Notes: generated by a model not told the origin, from the sequence alone. A DNA stretch of 64,000 nucleotides from Branchiostoma floridae (GCF_000003815.2 NC_049990.1:9002290-9066289); one strand, 5' to 3'; shown: positions 1 through 12,118, counted from the first letter of the stretch. A program made the numbers and translations.

Positions 1-635
1 ATGTGACCAGACTCACAGGTGTGTATTGTACGACTGGTATGTATGACAGTAGATTTGGAAAATTATTGGGCAGTCATTCATGTATCGTGTACCTACCTTG
101 TTCAGCCGTCTTTCGAATGGTCGGGTGGGTCATAGCCTCCACAAAAATCGGACGAAAAATATCTCACGACATATGATGTGTAACTGAGGTTTTAGGTTCA
201 ACAGGTTTTGTTGTGTTATATGTTTTTATTTGCATAAAGGCGTGGGTGGTGATTTGTCTAGTCGAATATTTCAAATCATAGCAAAGGAAAACGTTGAGAT
301 ATCAGTCTACAATTTTCCAGAGAGCTCCGCAATTGGATCGTACTCAAAGCTGCCAATTGTTTGGCCTCTTTTTTTTCTTACGTTAATGTTCACCAATGGG
401 CGAGAGAAGTAACATTATCCTTACTGTGTTTTGAACAAACCTACAAGCGCAAGATGAATGCTTAAAATTTCCAAGGTCAGCGCTTTTTTTTTGGATTAGA
501 GCCCCCAGGGGAAGCAATTGTAAACTTAAGAGATACAACTAAGTATAAACCGTATCTGTTTATTGCGTGTTATGTGAAGTAGAATTGAGTTACTGCAGGC
601 ACGCAATATCGTGTATTTTAAGATACTTATGGTAG

Positions 636-772
636 TCTTCAAGTAGATTTATCGGTGGAAAGGCAGTATGTGTTCAAAGGACCAACATGGTATCCAACCG
701 GCTCCCGCGGCCGGTTGCATAATAGTTGGCCGCTTGGATACTGCCTTGCCACCGATACATCTACTTGGAGAT
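636..772. repeat. Inverted repeat element with a nested GC palindrome
   Basis: The left arm at about 639-669 (core atcggtggaaaggcagtat) pairs with the right arm at about 738-769 (core atactgccttgccaccgat). The arms are roughly 30 bp and nearly perfect. The loop contains a second GC-rich palindrome at about 695-718 (ccggctcccgcggccgg). This looks like a small palindromic DNA element. I did not find a clear target-site duplication. Confidence 0.7.
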
Positions 773-1714
773 TTATTACGTAAGGTGGAATCCGACCGAT
801 CAAAACATTAAGACAAAGTCACCGTTTTGAGCCATTTTTTTTTCAATTTGCCGCTTGAATTTTCCGCCATTCTGTCCACACGGAGTTTTGTGGCCGGAAC
901 TTGTCAGTAGCTAGGTTATACAAAAAAATAAGAGCTTTCGCCCGGCTCGCTTTCGCACTGTTTACCAAAGCAGGAGCAGTGAAAGTCATGAGAATATGTG
1001 AAAATTGATAGCAAAATCAGATTATCAATAATCGAAAACATTTGTAGTGTTGGCACCAAAATTCTACACCTTTAAACGATTTGAACTGATCATTTTACTT
1101 AATCTAAGATAATATGCTCTCTGCTTCACCAAATGTCCCTTTGTTTGATGAATAAATGGGCTAATTGCTGAAGATCCGGGTCAATTGTGGACTCAAAGCA
1201 AGAGATGATTTACGTTGCTAAGACTGCAAATTGAAGAACAGCTATTCACACACACACTACAAACATTGTTATTACGCTTAGCCCCAGATCTCCTCACACC
1301 GACCTATTTTTCTCGGCACTGTTTTTTATTCATAAGAAAAGTTGACAAACATGTATCCAGAAGTTGTTTTTGAGATCAGCACAAGATTTCGCAACATTGC
1401 ATTGGCCAATAGTTATTTGCGATATAAATGAAGAAAAGAAGAGGAACGTTATTTCATGACAATTGTAAAGGATACAATGTGTGGCAACGTACAAACAAAG
1501 CATACAAAATAGTTGAACTATGTGTGTTATAGTATGTATATAGTTGATTTATTTGGACAGCATGCACTCCGGACAGGGGTAACAGAATATTGTTTTTGAT
1601 ATTGGAACTGTTACCTATTTCAAATTCAATGTCAACTGGACAATCTATTTTTTATTCAAAAATATTATCTGCAGAATCAGAACAATTGTTTCTGATGTTG
1701 AGGCCCCGCTCAAG

Positions 1715-2035
1715 CCGACACCTGTTAGTTTCCCTTTTTTATTTATTTTACCAGGAACATACAACTCAGGTCAGACTAGACCTGCTTTTCAGGCAATCCT
1801 GGGCATACATAGAAACAACACAATAACAATAAAGACATATTTCAATAACAACATAGCTGTAAAAATAGCATTACTAAGCAATTAGGTATAAGTCATTTGG
1901 CGCTTAAATGTCCTGAACTTCACCAGACTACGTGATTCGAGAGGCAGCTTGTTCCACAGCTACACGCCGTAGTACTGCAGACTGCCACGAAATGACGTCA
2001 CTCTGACGGGTGGCAACTGTAGTTAACGCAGTATT
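1715..2035 (-). mobile_element. Non-LTR retrotransposon 3' remnant (end of reverse transcriptase ORF plus 3' UTR)
   Basis: On the minus strand, about 2015 down to 1885 reads as the characteristic C-terminal end of a CR1/jockey-type reverse transcriptase ORF: an L-W-N-K-L-P-L-E-S-R block followed by F-R-T-F-K-R-Q-M and a stop. There is an in-frame stop just before the LWN block, so the copy is dead. The AT-rich sequence at lower coordinates (with cttttttatttattttacc) would be its 3' UTR. The clade assignment is inference from the motif only. Confidence 0.6.
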
Positions 2036-2155
2036 TTCTTTTTGAACGTTTCTTAGCTATCGAATGCTGTTGGAAGAGGTTTTTGTTTGTTTGCTTGTTT
2101 GTTTTCGAAAAAGCAGAACTTTATTTCAGTTTTCTTTTTTCGTTTGATTCTCCAG

Positions 2156-5128
2156 GTGACGACATACTTCTCCAGCGTCTGTGCACTGGCTTCTACCTTC
2201 TCATTGGTCAGCCTCGCTATCAACCGGTACATCCTCATCGTGCACGCCATGAAGTAATCTTAATATTTCCTTTTTACCTTTGCCAGAATGGCTAAGGTTA
2301 TGTTTTGGGCTTGTGAGTCTGTGTGTCTGTCTGTCTGTGTGTTAACAGCATAACTCAAGAAGTCTTGAATGGATCCCGATAATATTTGGTAGGTGGGTAG
2401 GAAAACGAAGGTCAAGTTCGATAATGGGTCCCCTAGCGGCTTGCTAAGGTACTGCAGCAGAACCTCAATTTTTGATATCTCCTGTTCTGGACATGCTGTG
2501 ATCATGATTTTTGAGTGGTAGATAGCCCTTGAGGCAGAGAGTAAGTGCTGTGAGTTTGGGCCCCCTAGCGGCTTTTTTGGAACTGCAGGCGCCGGTTTCC
2601 TTTCAAACTTTGGACGAGAATAACTCTACAACGTGTTGTCATGAATTTTGGTATGTAGATAGAATGAGTGATGACTTACATAATGGTATACTAATTATGC
2701 AAATCAACAGCTAATTTGCATAATTAATGAGGAAAATTTATAAATCCACTGCATTCCATGATAGGACTTTCAAACTTGTCACATATGTAGCTGGGAAGGA
2801 GAGAAATGTTGCTAAATATCAATTATGCAAATCATGGCCTCATTTGCATAACTAATGAGAAAATATGAACATGTTGACGGATCATCATGTTTTTTGGTAT
2901 GCAGGTAGCGTAAGTGAAGACCTACATAATGAGATACCAATTATGCAAACCAACAGCTTATTTGCATAATTAATGAGGATATTTGATAAATTCACTACAT
3001 TCCATGATAGGACTTTAAAACTTGTCACATATGTAGCTGAGAAAGAGAGAAATGTCAATACATATTCATCATGCAAATGATGATCTCATTTGCATAATTA
3101 ATGAGAAAATATGAACGTGTTGACGGATCGTCATGATTTTTGGCATGTAGATAGCCTAAGTGAAGACTTATATAATGTGATACTTATTATGAAAATTAAC
3201 AGCTAATTTGCATAATTGATTAGGAAAAGTTCATAAATCCACTGAATTCCATTATAGTACTTTCATCAAAGTTGTCACATATGTAACTGAGAAAGAGGGA
3301 AGAGAGTAAGAGATGTATTTAAAGACTTTGAAAGAGAATAAGTCAAGAATGGATCAAAGGATCATCATGATTTTCGGGATGCTGATAGCTTACGTAATGT
3401 TTGATACAATTTGATATCAATAAATTGTAACTTGGGATCTAATTTGCTTAATCAATGCCGAAATTTTATAAACCAACTCTAAGCATATAATTGTAAAGAA
3501 AATGAAAGGAGTAACGCATTTGTCTACAGACAGCATTCTACATAACAAACCTGGTTTATTTGGCACAAACCTGGTTTATTTGGCAAAGGTATGTGTTCGT
3601 GGAACTCTAGTTTATATGTTAAATTGGTCTCTGATTGGGTCAAGGTGATATGGTTACATAAATGGTGCCCGCGCGCTGTTTCCTAAATGAAAATAAATTG
3701 TTTTTAAACACGCTGTAAATCGTACAAACCAGCTGCAAGATAAGCAAATAACAGTTATATGCTGTAGATTGCAAATGTGAAATGTGCAGTGATGTAATTG
3801 TAAATATGACCCCAGCAATATACATGTGCTTCCTTCCATCCAAAAATTGAGCATTTTTTCCCGTCTGAACAGGTACCAGGACATCATGGGGCCGAAGCTG
3901 TGCACCGCCATGATCACTGCGGCCTGGGTTCTCCCGGCCGTGAGCTTCGCTCTCTCCATCTTTGTGGATGGGAGGTAAGTCGGTAGTCCTGTAGACGAAT
4001 ATCACTCTATGATTGTATGCCCCAAATGTTCTGTTATACGTAATTCACTGTACACAAGGCTATCATCTTACATACCGGGATTTATATCGATGGACTTAAA
4101 TAATAAATTCAAGTACATTACGACATGCGACAGCTCCTGCATGGTAAAGAAATATATGAAAGAATGTTAAGACGATAGAAATCCTTACAATGATCGTAAA
4201 AGACCATTCTCAGCCCATACAATGTACTCTTGTGTTAAGTAAATTAACCTTATGGAACTGTAGTTATGTATCAGTATATGCCATGCTTATTAATTGTACC
4301 TTGTTCAACTGTTGCACAATAAAGCTATATACCGTTTGTTTGTATCCATCCGTTTCTAACTCCGGTTCGCTCTTATCATCGCTTTCCTTCCGAACAGTCA
4401 GGCACCCATTACAGTAGAGAATCGACTGACATATAGGCCCTTTTCACTGAGTTTTCTCTTCCTTTATCCATCGCTCTATCTCCTGCAGATTTCGCTTCTT
4501 GCCCAATGCGATGCTGTGTGCTCTAGACTTCGGCGGTGTGGTCCCACTGGCGTTCGCCATCGCGTTCCTCGCATCCGTGGTCCTGGTGGTAGGCGTCCTG
4601 CACTGCAAAGTGTACGCCGTGGCCTTACGTCATCTCAAGAACATCTACCACTTCAACCCCAAGGCTACGGAAGACAAGCTGCAAGGCGCCAAGACGACTG
4701 CCGCCATCACTGTGGCGTTCATCCTGAGCTGGGTGCCGTACTGCGCCCTGGCCGTCTGGCAGCACGTGTTGAAGTACCCGACCCACCCTGACGTGGAGTT
4801 CGCCCTGCTGTGGTTGTACGGGTGCAACGGGATCCTCAACGTATTCATCTACAGCGGCTTGAACCGGGCCTTTCGCGAGGAGGCCAAGAAGCTCATCGCC
4901 ACCGCGCGTGCATGTGTGCTGACCGCCGTGACGCTTGGTCGCCGGGTGGATGCCACCAGGCCGTCCGTGCCGACCCGGTTTGGGAGCAGTGCTCGGCGGC
5001 TAGTGGCCTGGGAAAACAGAGGATCATTCAGGGTAGAAGAGGTCCCCATGCACGAGCTTCAGATCCACGGGAAAGTGCATAGAACCGTGGTGAACGCCAA
5101 CATGAAGATAGAAGAGACAGCTTGCTAG
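2156..5128 (+). CDS. Class A (rhodopsin-like) GPCR, melatonin-receptor-like, 5' incomplete
   Basis: Three exons join in frame: 2156-2253 (TM3), 3873-3974 (TM4) and 4489-5128 (TM5 to the C-terminus), 279 residues to TAG. TM3 ends LVSLAINRYILIVHAMKY, so the DRY motif is NRY. TM4 contains MITAAWVLPAVSF. TM6 is ITVAFILSWVPYC (SWxP instead of CWxP). TM7 ends NGILNVFIYSGLNRAF, an N-x-x-x-Y motif with Val where Pro is usual. NRY together with a proline-less NxxxY is typical of melatonin receptors, so I place it near that group; the exact ligand is unknown. R of NRY is residue 24 of the first exon here, so the disulfide Cys of TM3 would be the last residue of the missing upstream exon. The splice sites are good (AA|GTAATC, CAG|GTACC, AG|GTAAGT, CAG|ATTTC). 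The tail is Arg-rich, about 75 residues. It is convergent with the sulfotransferase that ends at 5937. Confidence 0.85.
2290..3500. repeat. AT-rich interspersed repeat with about three tandem ~247-bp units
   Basis: In GPCR intron 1, the block 'acttacataatg...caattatgcaaat...taatgagaaaatatgaac' recurs with starts near 2671, 2917 and 3165, a period of about 247 bp. Each unit contains paired attatgcaaat/atttgcataatt motifs. The left end (2310-2470) carries a TGTCTG-rich run and the phrase 'cccctagcggctt'. Related phrases recur in other parts of the window (10000-10780, 16500-16620, 30420-30560, 54260-54430), so this is a dispersed family. I see no coding capacity in it. Confidence 0.65.
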
Positions 5129-5936
5129 CTCGAGTTCCTCATTCGACTTTCATGGATATTCACATTACATCATTGCACTGGAATGTAAACTTGAATGGCT
5201 CCGCTCTCGTTTATTTATCAATTTATGACTTTCTTTCGTTGATGGATAATTCGTTGATAACTTGACATAATATTATGGTACTATTGATTCATGTCTATTT
5301 TTATTTATGTGTTTTGATTGGTATTCTTAAATTCTGTTTGATGTAGACAACATCTCTGCTGCCTTGACTGACCGGTATAATGTGTAGCTGCACTTTCAAT
5401 TCATCAATATATACTTGTTAATATGTTTTTTCTGTTGTTTTCTATGTCTCAGTCTCAGTGTATGCTATCACAACAATATTTATACATTTATTCACTAATC
5501 GTTTTATTTCGTTTTGAAAATGTTACTTTCAATTCTTCGGGTTTCACTGGTCGGAAAACCCTACCAGAGCCTCATCAACAGTACCACTTTAGAAGTCAAA
5601 CAAGAGCATATGATATGTGAATCTTGTCTAATTGTCCTGTAGTAATGTATTTCAATGCATCAACATATATTGTGTAAAGTTCAGCGCCACTTCAAGGAGG
5701 TTAAAATCCTTGGCCACTGTAAACCCAAACAACTTTCATGTTACTCTTGAATATTGTCACGAACAATTCGTTTGATAAACTGAAACTAAACAGAATTATT
5801 ATAGTTATTGTAGCACTATTTACCACTGGTTGTTATACAGTTTCGTATTAATTATTCAAATTAGGTCATGATTTGCATTATTTGAATCCATTAATGTTGA
5901 TCTCTACTGAGTATTAAGTTCCTGTCATTTAGTCCA
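5129..5936. other. Convergent 3' intergenic stretch
   Basis: This lies between the GPCR stop and the sulfotransferase stop on the other strand. It is AT-rich and should hold both 3' UTRs. TTTATT occurs near 5504 (AATAAA on the minus strand), a possible poly(A) signal for the sulfotransferase. I see nothing else in it. Confidence 0.5.
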
Positions 5937-8900
5937 CTACTCAAACCGGAAGGTCAGATCTAGCCCCGCCATTTTCTCCTCGTGGATCGTCTCCAGGATC
6001 TGGTTCTCCTCCTGACTGAACCAGTTCTTCCAGTCACCAACCTCTCCTGAAGAAAAAAAAGAAGAAATTTCTAACAATAGATATCCTGGCTCTCCAGCAT
6101 TGTAGTCTTCTCTTGTCTTCTGCATGCAGTTTTTGAATTAATTCTAACATCGGGTCAAAACAGTTAAGTAAACGGATCTTTGAGCATGCGTTTAAATGTC
6201 TGTTTTGTGTCAACTGTAGAATCACCTGATCGTTGTAGGTAATAAATTGAAGTAAACTTCATGTACCTTTACGCATGCAGTCGCTTCTCTCCCTCGTTTA
6301 TACGATGGTTGTAAGTCGCTGACTAGACGTTATATGTCTCCGTAGCTAACTAAGAGCGAATTCTTAACCCGAAATCATATTTTAGCAAAACTCAGGTACA
6401 CCGAAGACAGTTTCAAGTACCTTTGCGGATGAACTCAAGTCCACTTCCTTCCGCCTTGCTGAAGAAAGCCTTCTGTAGTGCTGGAATACGGGAAAAGTTT
6501 GTAGCTGGATTCTCCTTCATAGCAGAGAAGGTACAGTTGGCCACCACCTCATCAATGCGCTGGTCTGACAGAGTCCTGCCCAGGAAGGTAGCGATCTTCA
6601 CCACGTGGCCTCGCAGGTCCTGTGTTTATTGAATGAAAGAAAGAATGAATGGATGATGATGATGGATGGATGGATGGATGGATGGATGGATGGATGAATG
6701 AATAAATGAATGGATGAATGGATGAATGAATGAAGACGTTTATTGTACATTTTTCACAACCGAGCTAAGTACAGATCACAACAAAGACAGACTATGTATA
6801 TAAAAGATATCACAGGTCAAGTCTAATACGGAAGTTAGGCTTCTTCTCGCTTCTTGGTAATGTAAGACTGTGTGGATTTAGCAATACTGAAGTCGGTTTG
6901 TCAAAACGCTTGAGGAATATGAATTTGTCAGTGCTACTCATATGTCTAAAATGAGGGAATCGTCCTTCTTTATAACTAAATAGAGTATTTCTATCGTTAA
7001 CTTTTGTAATATATATGTATAGCTTTCCGATTACTTACTATGTACCAAACTGACTGCATTTAGCCCCAATGGGGCATGAATATGCAATAAACTTCATTGT
7101 CATTGTTAACATACTTGGTACAATCAACAACGAAGTGTACTTCATCTTAGAAAATTAGAGAATAGAAAACAGTAGAATAGAAAGGGTTATGTTATGCAAT
7201 CTGATTGTGGCTTTTACCAGAATCGCCATCCTTCAGCAACGCTGTCATCTTTGCTAAGAAGTACTCAAATATTAAAGTATTACATGTACTTCATAATTAT
7301 ATCTATCATCATTACTTATTGTGACCACCATAATGTACCGTTTCGGTTATTTCATATATCATAGGTCTTTTCAAAAGACTTGTATTAAGGGATATAGCAC
7401 TTGCACACCATTAAATGGTTTCAAAAAAGGCGTTAAGGACCAACAACTCTTTCACAATCTTATCACCATTTTCTTTAGTCCTCAAACTCACCTGCTTCAT
7501 GTCCTCAAACTTGATGAAGAGCATGTTGCCGTCATCCTTGTGCCGCCAGTACTCCGGGATCACGTCCCACCAGAAGCCGTTATAAGCTGGCAACATGAAC
7601 AAAACACTCATTCATTAACTGTATTTCTGATATCAAATAATAGATTTTAGTGATAAGCTACATCCATGCAACTCATTAAGAACCCCCTAGCAGCTTGCAC
7701 TGGTTTTACAGCATTTTCAAACAATTTTATACTTATTTTTGTAATACAGCAAAATTACTGACCTTCTTCCGGCGTCATGAACTCCTGGAAGTTTTCTTCC
7801 CAGGATCCACAAGGAATGTTGTTAACCATCCGTCGCATGTTGTGCCACGAGACGGCCACATCTTTGACGTTCCGAGCACAGTAGACGATCTATTATGGAA
7901 CAAATGTAAAATAGTTTTAGACACAACACTGCTGAACCAGATTGATATTTTGAGGTCATTTTCCCGCCCGACAATCGTGTGGAATCATTTGCAAAGGTGA
8001 AATGTTTGCTCGTAAACTAACATCAGCTTGTATATACATGTATATACAGGTTAGTGCGCGTGAATGAAAAGCCCAACCGGTAGTGTTTTCCGGCCGAGCA
8101 ACTAAAATTGATAGGTTACATGCACATGCAGCTATTAAAAGGTGGGTTCACACGTGCGTATATATTCAAGTCCGTATGAGGTCCGCATGGAAGTCTTAGC
8201 CTCTACCAGGCTCCACAGGGCACTGGAAAAACCATCATAGAAATTGGACAGGTACAGCCAGATAACACACCATAGGAGTTAGCTGGCCGCACAGCATACT
8301 CCTTGGCCCGCTGACTCCTCTGGCATGTTATGTGTCTATATTTCTACAATTTCTGCTATTTTCCTATTGACCTATGGAGCCTGGTAGAGTCTAAGAATTC
8401 AATATGGACGTCATACGGACTTGAACGTATGCGCACGTGCGAACCTGGCTTAATGTTGAAAGACGGTGAAACGCACCTTCCCTCTCCCGTCCTTGGCTTG
8501 CTGAGGTAACATGTGATAGGGCAGGTGGGTTTTCATCAGGCGGGGCGAGGGAGCGTCCTTCAGCACCTTCGGGGTGGGCTCGCCTGTTCCCTTCACGCGG
8601 TCCAATGTTTCCAGCCAAGGAGTACGCTGCTGTATCGGAACTTTGCAAACTTCGCTGAGATCGCCATCAGCACATATCAGAGAAACGATCTGTTGAGTCC
8701 ATGTTGTACCTGGAGTTGAAGAAAAAGAAATGATTTTGTGGCAGGATTTTCTCCCGCTATATGGGAATGTTCCTCCTTACACGGTTAACAACGTGGAGGA
8801 AAATAATATGCATTTGGTACGAGTAAATCTGGAATTGACGTTGAGCAAAGTTGGCAGCAAAGCGTGTTTACTTTGTTTTTGGTGTATGATATGTTAAGAA

Positions 8901-9518
8901 CCTCACTTAGAACCGCACTGTGAAGTGATGGCCACACTATACGTCCCCAAAGAACAACCCCAAGTCAAAAGTATCCACTGGTGTTAACGTTGTTGTGACT
9001 GGTGTGTGGGAAGGTTTTATACCCTTCTAAATACATAACTTTATTGCAAAACAATTGTACAAGGTACAAAGTATGGCATCTACATAACTACAGTGCTATA
9101 ACTTAACTTAAGGCTTATCTAACTAATACAGGAGTTGTAGTATGGGATAAGTTTCTTACAATTATTGGAGGCTTTTACAATCATTTGGGGAATTTCTAAT
9201 GTCAAAACCTTCTTTGATATATTTTCCTATATCTGCCATGCAGGGATTGTCACGTCATTATGTATCTGAATACTGTTGTAGAAAAAAACTTGATCTCGCG
9301 GTCTGTTATGCAGGTTACATTGTAAAAAAAAACTAGAAGTTGGTAATAACAAGAAAGAGAAGTCTTAAGAGAGTCTTACCCGATTTAAGGTAGGCCGAGA
9401 TGAAGACGTCGTCGTCTCTGACCTCAAATGATTCCACCATCTCCATGGCAACGGGGCTGTGATTGCCGTCGAACTTCACCCCTTTGAAGTAAAACGGCTG
9501 GAAAGACTCTTGACTCAT
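5937..9518 (-). CDS. Cytosolic sulfotransferase, copy 1
   Basis: Predicted to transfer sulfate from PAPS to a small hydroxyl or amine acceptor in the cytosol. Six coding exons on the minus strand: 9380-9518, 8477-8709, 7763-7889, 7492-7586, 6421-6619 and 5937-6046, giving 300 residues, normal for SULTs. The PAPS 5'-phosphosulfate loop reads AYLKSGTTWTQQIV, with Leu where most SULTs have Pro (YPKSGTTW). The catalytic His lies in MKTHLPYHMLP. The 3'-phosphate region is YCARNVKDVAVSWHN. The C-terminal RKGEVGDWKNWF matches the RKGxxGDWKN motif. It ends with FRFE-TAG. The ATG follows a splice acceptor at 9550/9549 (CTTTTCAG|TGAAG), so a non-coding first exon lies upstream. The exon lengths 127 and 95 are identical in copy 2 and in the plus-strand copy at 17298. 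The substrate cannot be told from sequence. Confidence 0.92.
6631..6735. repeat. GGAT/ATGA microsatellite running into a LINE-like tail
   Basis: In intron 4 of sulfotransferase copy 1, a run of ggat and atga tetranucleotides is followed at once by 'agacgtttattgtacattt...gagctaagtacag' (to about 6775). The same junction of an ATGA run with that sequence occurs near 15395 and 27811. On the minus strand this is a short unit ending in ATTC repeats, as at the 3' end of CR1/L2-type LINEs or their SINE partners. Confidence 0.7.
7060..7110 (+). mobile_element. Probable LINE 3' tail fragment
   Basis: The phrase 'gcaataaacttcattgtcattgtt' preceded by 'agccccaatggggcatgaa' has the look of a CR1-type 3' end with a short tandem tail. 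There is no coding sequence attached. The assignment rests on resemblance only. Confidence 0.35.
8140..8451. mobile_element. Palindromic MITE-like element with ~70-bp inverted arms
   Basis: In intron 2 of sulfotransferase copy 1. The left end (gggttcacacgtgcgta, about 8143-8160) mirrors the right end (gcgcacgtgcgaacctgg, about 8431-8448). The arms continue inward through tcaagtccgtatgaggtc against gacgtcatacggacttga, and agcctctaccaggctcca against tggagcctggtagagtct. The element is about 310 bp with no ORF. It should fold into a long stem in either strand. Confidence 0.8.
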
Positions 9519-9769
9519 CGTGTTCTTGCGTTCAGACTTCCAGGCTTCACTGAAAAGGGAACTGGTGAGTTAGATAGGTTGCCGGAGGGAGAGACTGATA
9601 TTACGAGGGCGGTTCAATGAAGATGTGGCATACCCATTTTGTTGACGTCGTCGAAGGTTGACAATATAGATCTATGATGACATATATGTCACTTCGTCTC
9701 AACTCTGTTTTATGTATTAACTAGAGTTCGGCGACCTCATACCTCCATGAAAATTTAGAGCTTTCGTAA

Positions 9770-10800
9770 ATTTCATGCAATTGAATAACACATTAACATA
9801 ATTTATGCATGGTGTTGTTAATCATTGACTAACGTACACATGTCACAATTATAAAATTTGCATTATTAATCATGAAGTGGTTTTGCATTTTTTACATAAA
9901 TTATTCAAATATATTCCTCATTACCATATTTGGTATCTGCTTATATTCCACCTATCATAATTAACATGTGTTACATGTATTAAGGTCCAGTTATTGAAAA
10001 CAATGGAACTATACAATTTTCTCATTAATTATGCAAATCAAGTCCTCATTTGCATAACATGTATATCATTATGAACATCTTTGCCTAAGCTACCTGCATG
10101 CCTAAAATGCAGGCAATCCGTCGTTCCTTTCTGCAGTTATCCTCTTTGGAGTGTCTTGACAAAAACACCCCTGCAGTTCCACAATTAGATGTTAGGGGGC
10201 TGAAACTTGCCCCACTTGTTTATGGCACTAAAAGCTATCTAGCACCTAAATGTCAAGACCATACCATGTCTGGAACAAGAGATACATTGAAAAAACTGCT
10301 ATAATAGAATATTTTCATTAATTATGCAAATGTATTCCTATTTTGCATAATTATTACCTTACGTTGTAAAACATTGTCTAAGGTACCTACATACCAAAAA
10401 TGATGAAAATCCGTTGTTCCCTTCTTGAGTTATCCTCTTCAGAAGTTTTTGACAAAAATGCCCCTGCTATCCCAAAACTAGACGCTAGGGGGCCCAAACT
10501 TATGTCATTTTTTTCCTGAGCACAAGAGCTATCTAATACTCAAAAATCGTGACCATAGCATGTTCAGAACACCGAAATAGCAAAGCCGGAAGTTGCGCTG
10601 CAGTACCAAGGTGAGCCGCTAGGGGGCCCAAAATCTAATCATTTCCAGCTTTCGTCACACACTACCAACAAACCAAGTATGAAACCAATCCACCCAAGCG
10701 TTCATGAGTTATTTTGTTTACACACAGACACACACACAGACACACACACAGACAGACAAACACAGGGTAAAATATTACCTCCATGAAATGTCATGGAGGT
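9770..10800. repeat. AT-rich dispersed repeat, same family as 2290-3500, opposite orientation
   Basis: It contains attaattatgcaaat/atttgcataa motifs near 10024, 10050 and 10316, the phrase 'gctagggggcc' three times (about 10190, 10485 and 10618), and ends in a CACACAGACA simple repeat (10721-10765). It closes with a small hairpin at about 10781-10800 (cctccatgaaatgtcatggagg). The order is that of the 2290-3500 repeat read on the other strand. No coding capacity seen. Confidence 0.65.
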
Positions 10801-10969
10801 AATAATCTTTCCGATCTGCTACAGTGCCGGAGGACGAGGTGTGACAGCGGAGCCGGGTGGATTACGAGGTCCTAAATATGAAGTTCCAAGGGTGTTTGTA
10901 GACCGGAAGTTTCCACAGACTATTAAAGACGAACTGGAAGGAAAGCCGATCTGGTTCCAAGCAACAGGT

Positions 10970-11175
10970 ACGTAGCGTGCGTAGTCCAATTAGCGGCCCT
11001 GCCTCTGGAACTAGAAGCCGTGAGTTCGATTCCGGCTGCAGTGTTGCTCAGCCCATATGCACGCTACTGGAACGGGTTGTAGTTCATAGGGCAGGATGAT
11101 AAGCCATGGTCATTGTGCTTGTCGAAAAGAACCTAGGGGAATTTCCATGGTACAATGAACCTGTAAATACTGTAC
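10970..11175 (+). mobile_element. tRNA-derived SINE
   Basis: An A-box-like stretch (gtagtccaattagcgg, about 10981-10996) is followed about 35 bp later by a B-box (gagttcgattcc, about 11021-11032). This is the internal Pol III promoter layout of a tRNA-derived SINE. The unrelated body runs on to about 11175 with 'caatgaacctgtaaatactgta' near its end. It is not a tRNA gene, because no complete cloverleaf can be drawn. Confidence 0.65.
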
Positions 11176-12112
11176 ATAGCACCTGTCCTCTCTGTCACGA
11201 CCATTAGAAGACTTACATGTAACCCCAGTGAGCTAAAACTTGATCGAGATCACCGTCCTTCCTTATAAAATGTCCTATAACCCCGAGTTACAGGAGGAAT
11301 GTTTTTAAAAAAATAGTACGATTGCACAGTGAAGACATGTGATTTCAGCTTCCTACGTAAAATCAAAGGTGGGATCTTACCCATAGATTCTGGCTCGCGA
11401 TGTTCACACGGCAGGTGTACCTATGACTTGACCTAGCTGCTGGCTCAGGACACGTCATAAACTGTGATCCAAGAGGAAGTTTGAAATGACGGAGCGCTAA
11501 CGACGCGTACTCCGCATGCGCAGGTCAAAGTATACTTTTTTGTTTGGTTTCAATTTGACCTATAGAACACATGACCTTTTGCACAGATTACGGTGACAGT
11601 ATACGTACAAACACAAATTTGGCGAACTAACCGACCGAAGACCGCCTTTTCTTCGTAAATATTCAACGTTACATGTGCTAGAAAGCCACAGAGAGTGTTC
11701 TGGCCAGGATTCAGGACGGTATGTTGATGTAATGGCATCCGCAACTTATAGTAAGCAAACGTAAACATCGCGCTCTTTGCGTCCCGGTAAGGAGGCTACA
11801 CTGAGTCTCAATGAAACGCATGTATCAATTCGGGTACATGAGAAGCTTTCTACGTCACGCGTCCGTCACTTTGTCATCCTATTAAACGTCGTACGCGCTC
11901 CTCCGCCCCCTGTACGACTGAAATAAATACCACGTCACCAAAGGAAAATGCCCACGTCCCACCTTGGTCCCACCCACCATGTGGCTGCGTTTCTTCGTAT
12001 TTTTTTAGCTGTAACTTATTACAACTCAGTATGTATAACGTTATGCCATTCAACACTACGACATGTCAACAATGCAGGACATAGAAAAGAGACAAGAGAG
12101 GCGAGAAGCACC

Positions 12113-12118
12113 TTTATT
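12113..12118 (-). terminator. Poly(A) signal for sulfotransferase copy 2
   Basis: TTTATT on the plus strand is AATAAA on the minus strand, about 195 bases past the TAG at 12313. That is a normal 3' UTR length. It is the only clean AATAAA close downstream. Confidence 0.55.

Larger units (their letters stand above)
1..2155. other. Upstream flank of the GPCR gene, no exon recognised
   Basis: I see no coding exon here. The GPCR that starts at 2156 lacks TM1, TM2 and the conserved Cys at the top of TM3. Those must lie in exons further left or in short exons I could not recognise in this stretch. It holds an inverted repeat (636-772) and a LINE 3' remnant (about 1715-2035), listed separately. The rest is AT-rich sequence without recognisable structure. 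Confidence 0.6.

Noticed and set aside
3640..4005. 121-codon minus-strand frame
   Set aside because: Antisense to the GPCR TM4 exon, whose plus-strand reading joins neighbouring exons with good splice sites.
10976..11040. tRNA gene
   Set aside because: A- and B-box words are present but arms do not pair into a cloverleaf and a SINE body follows.
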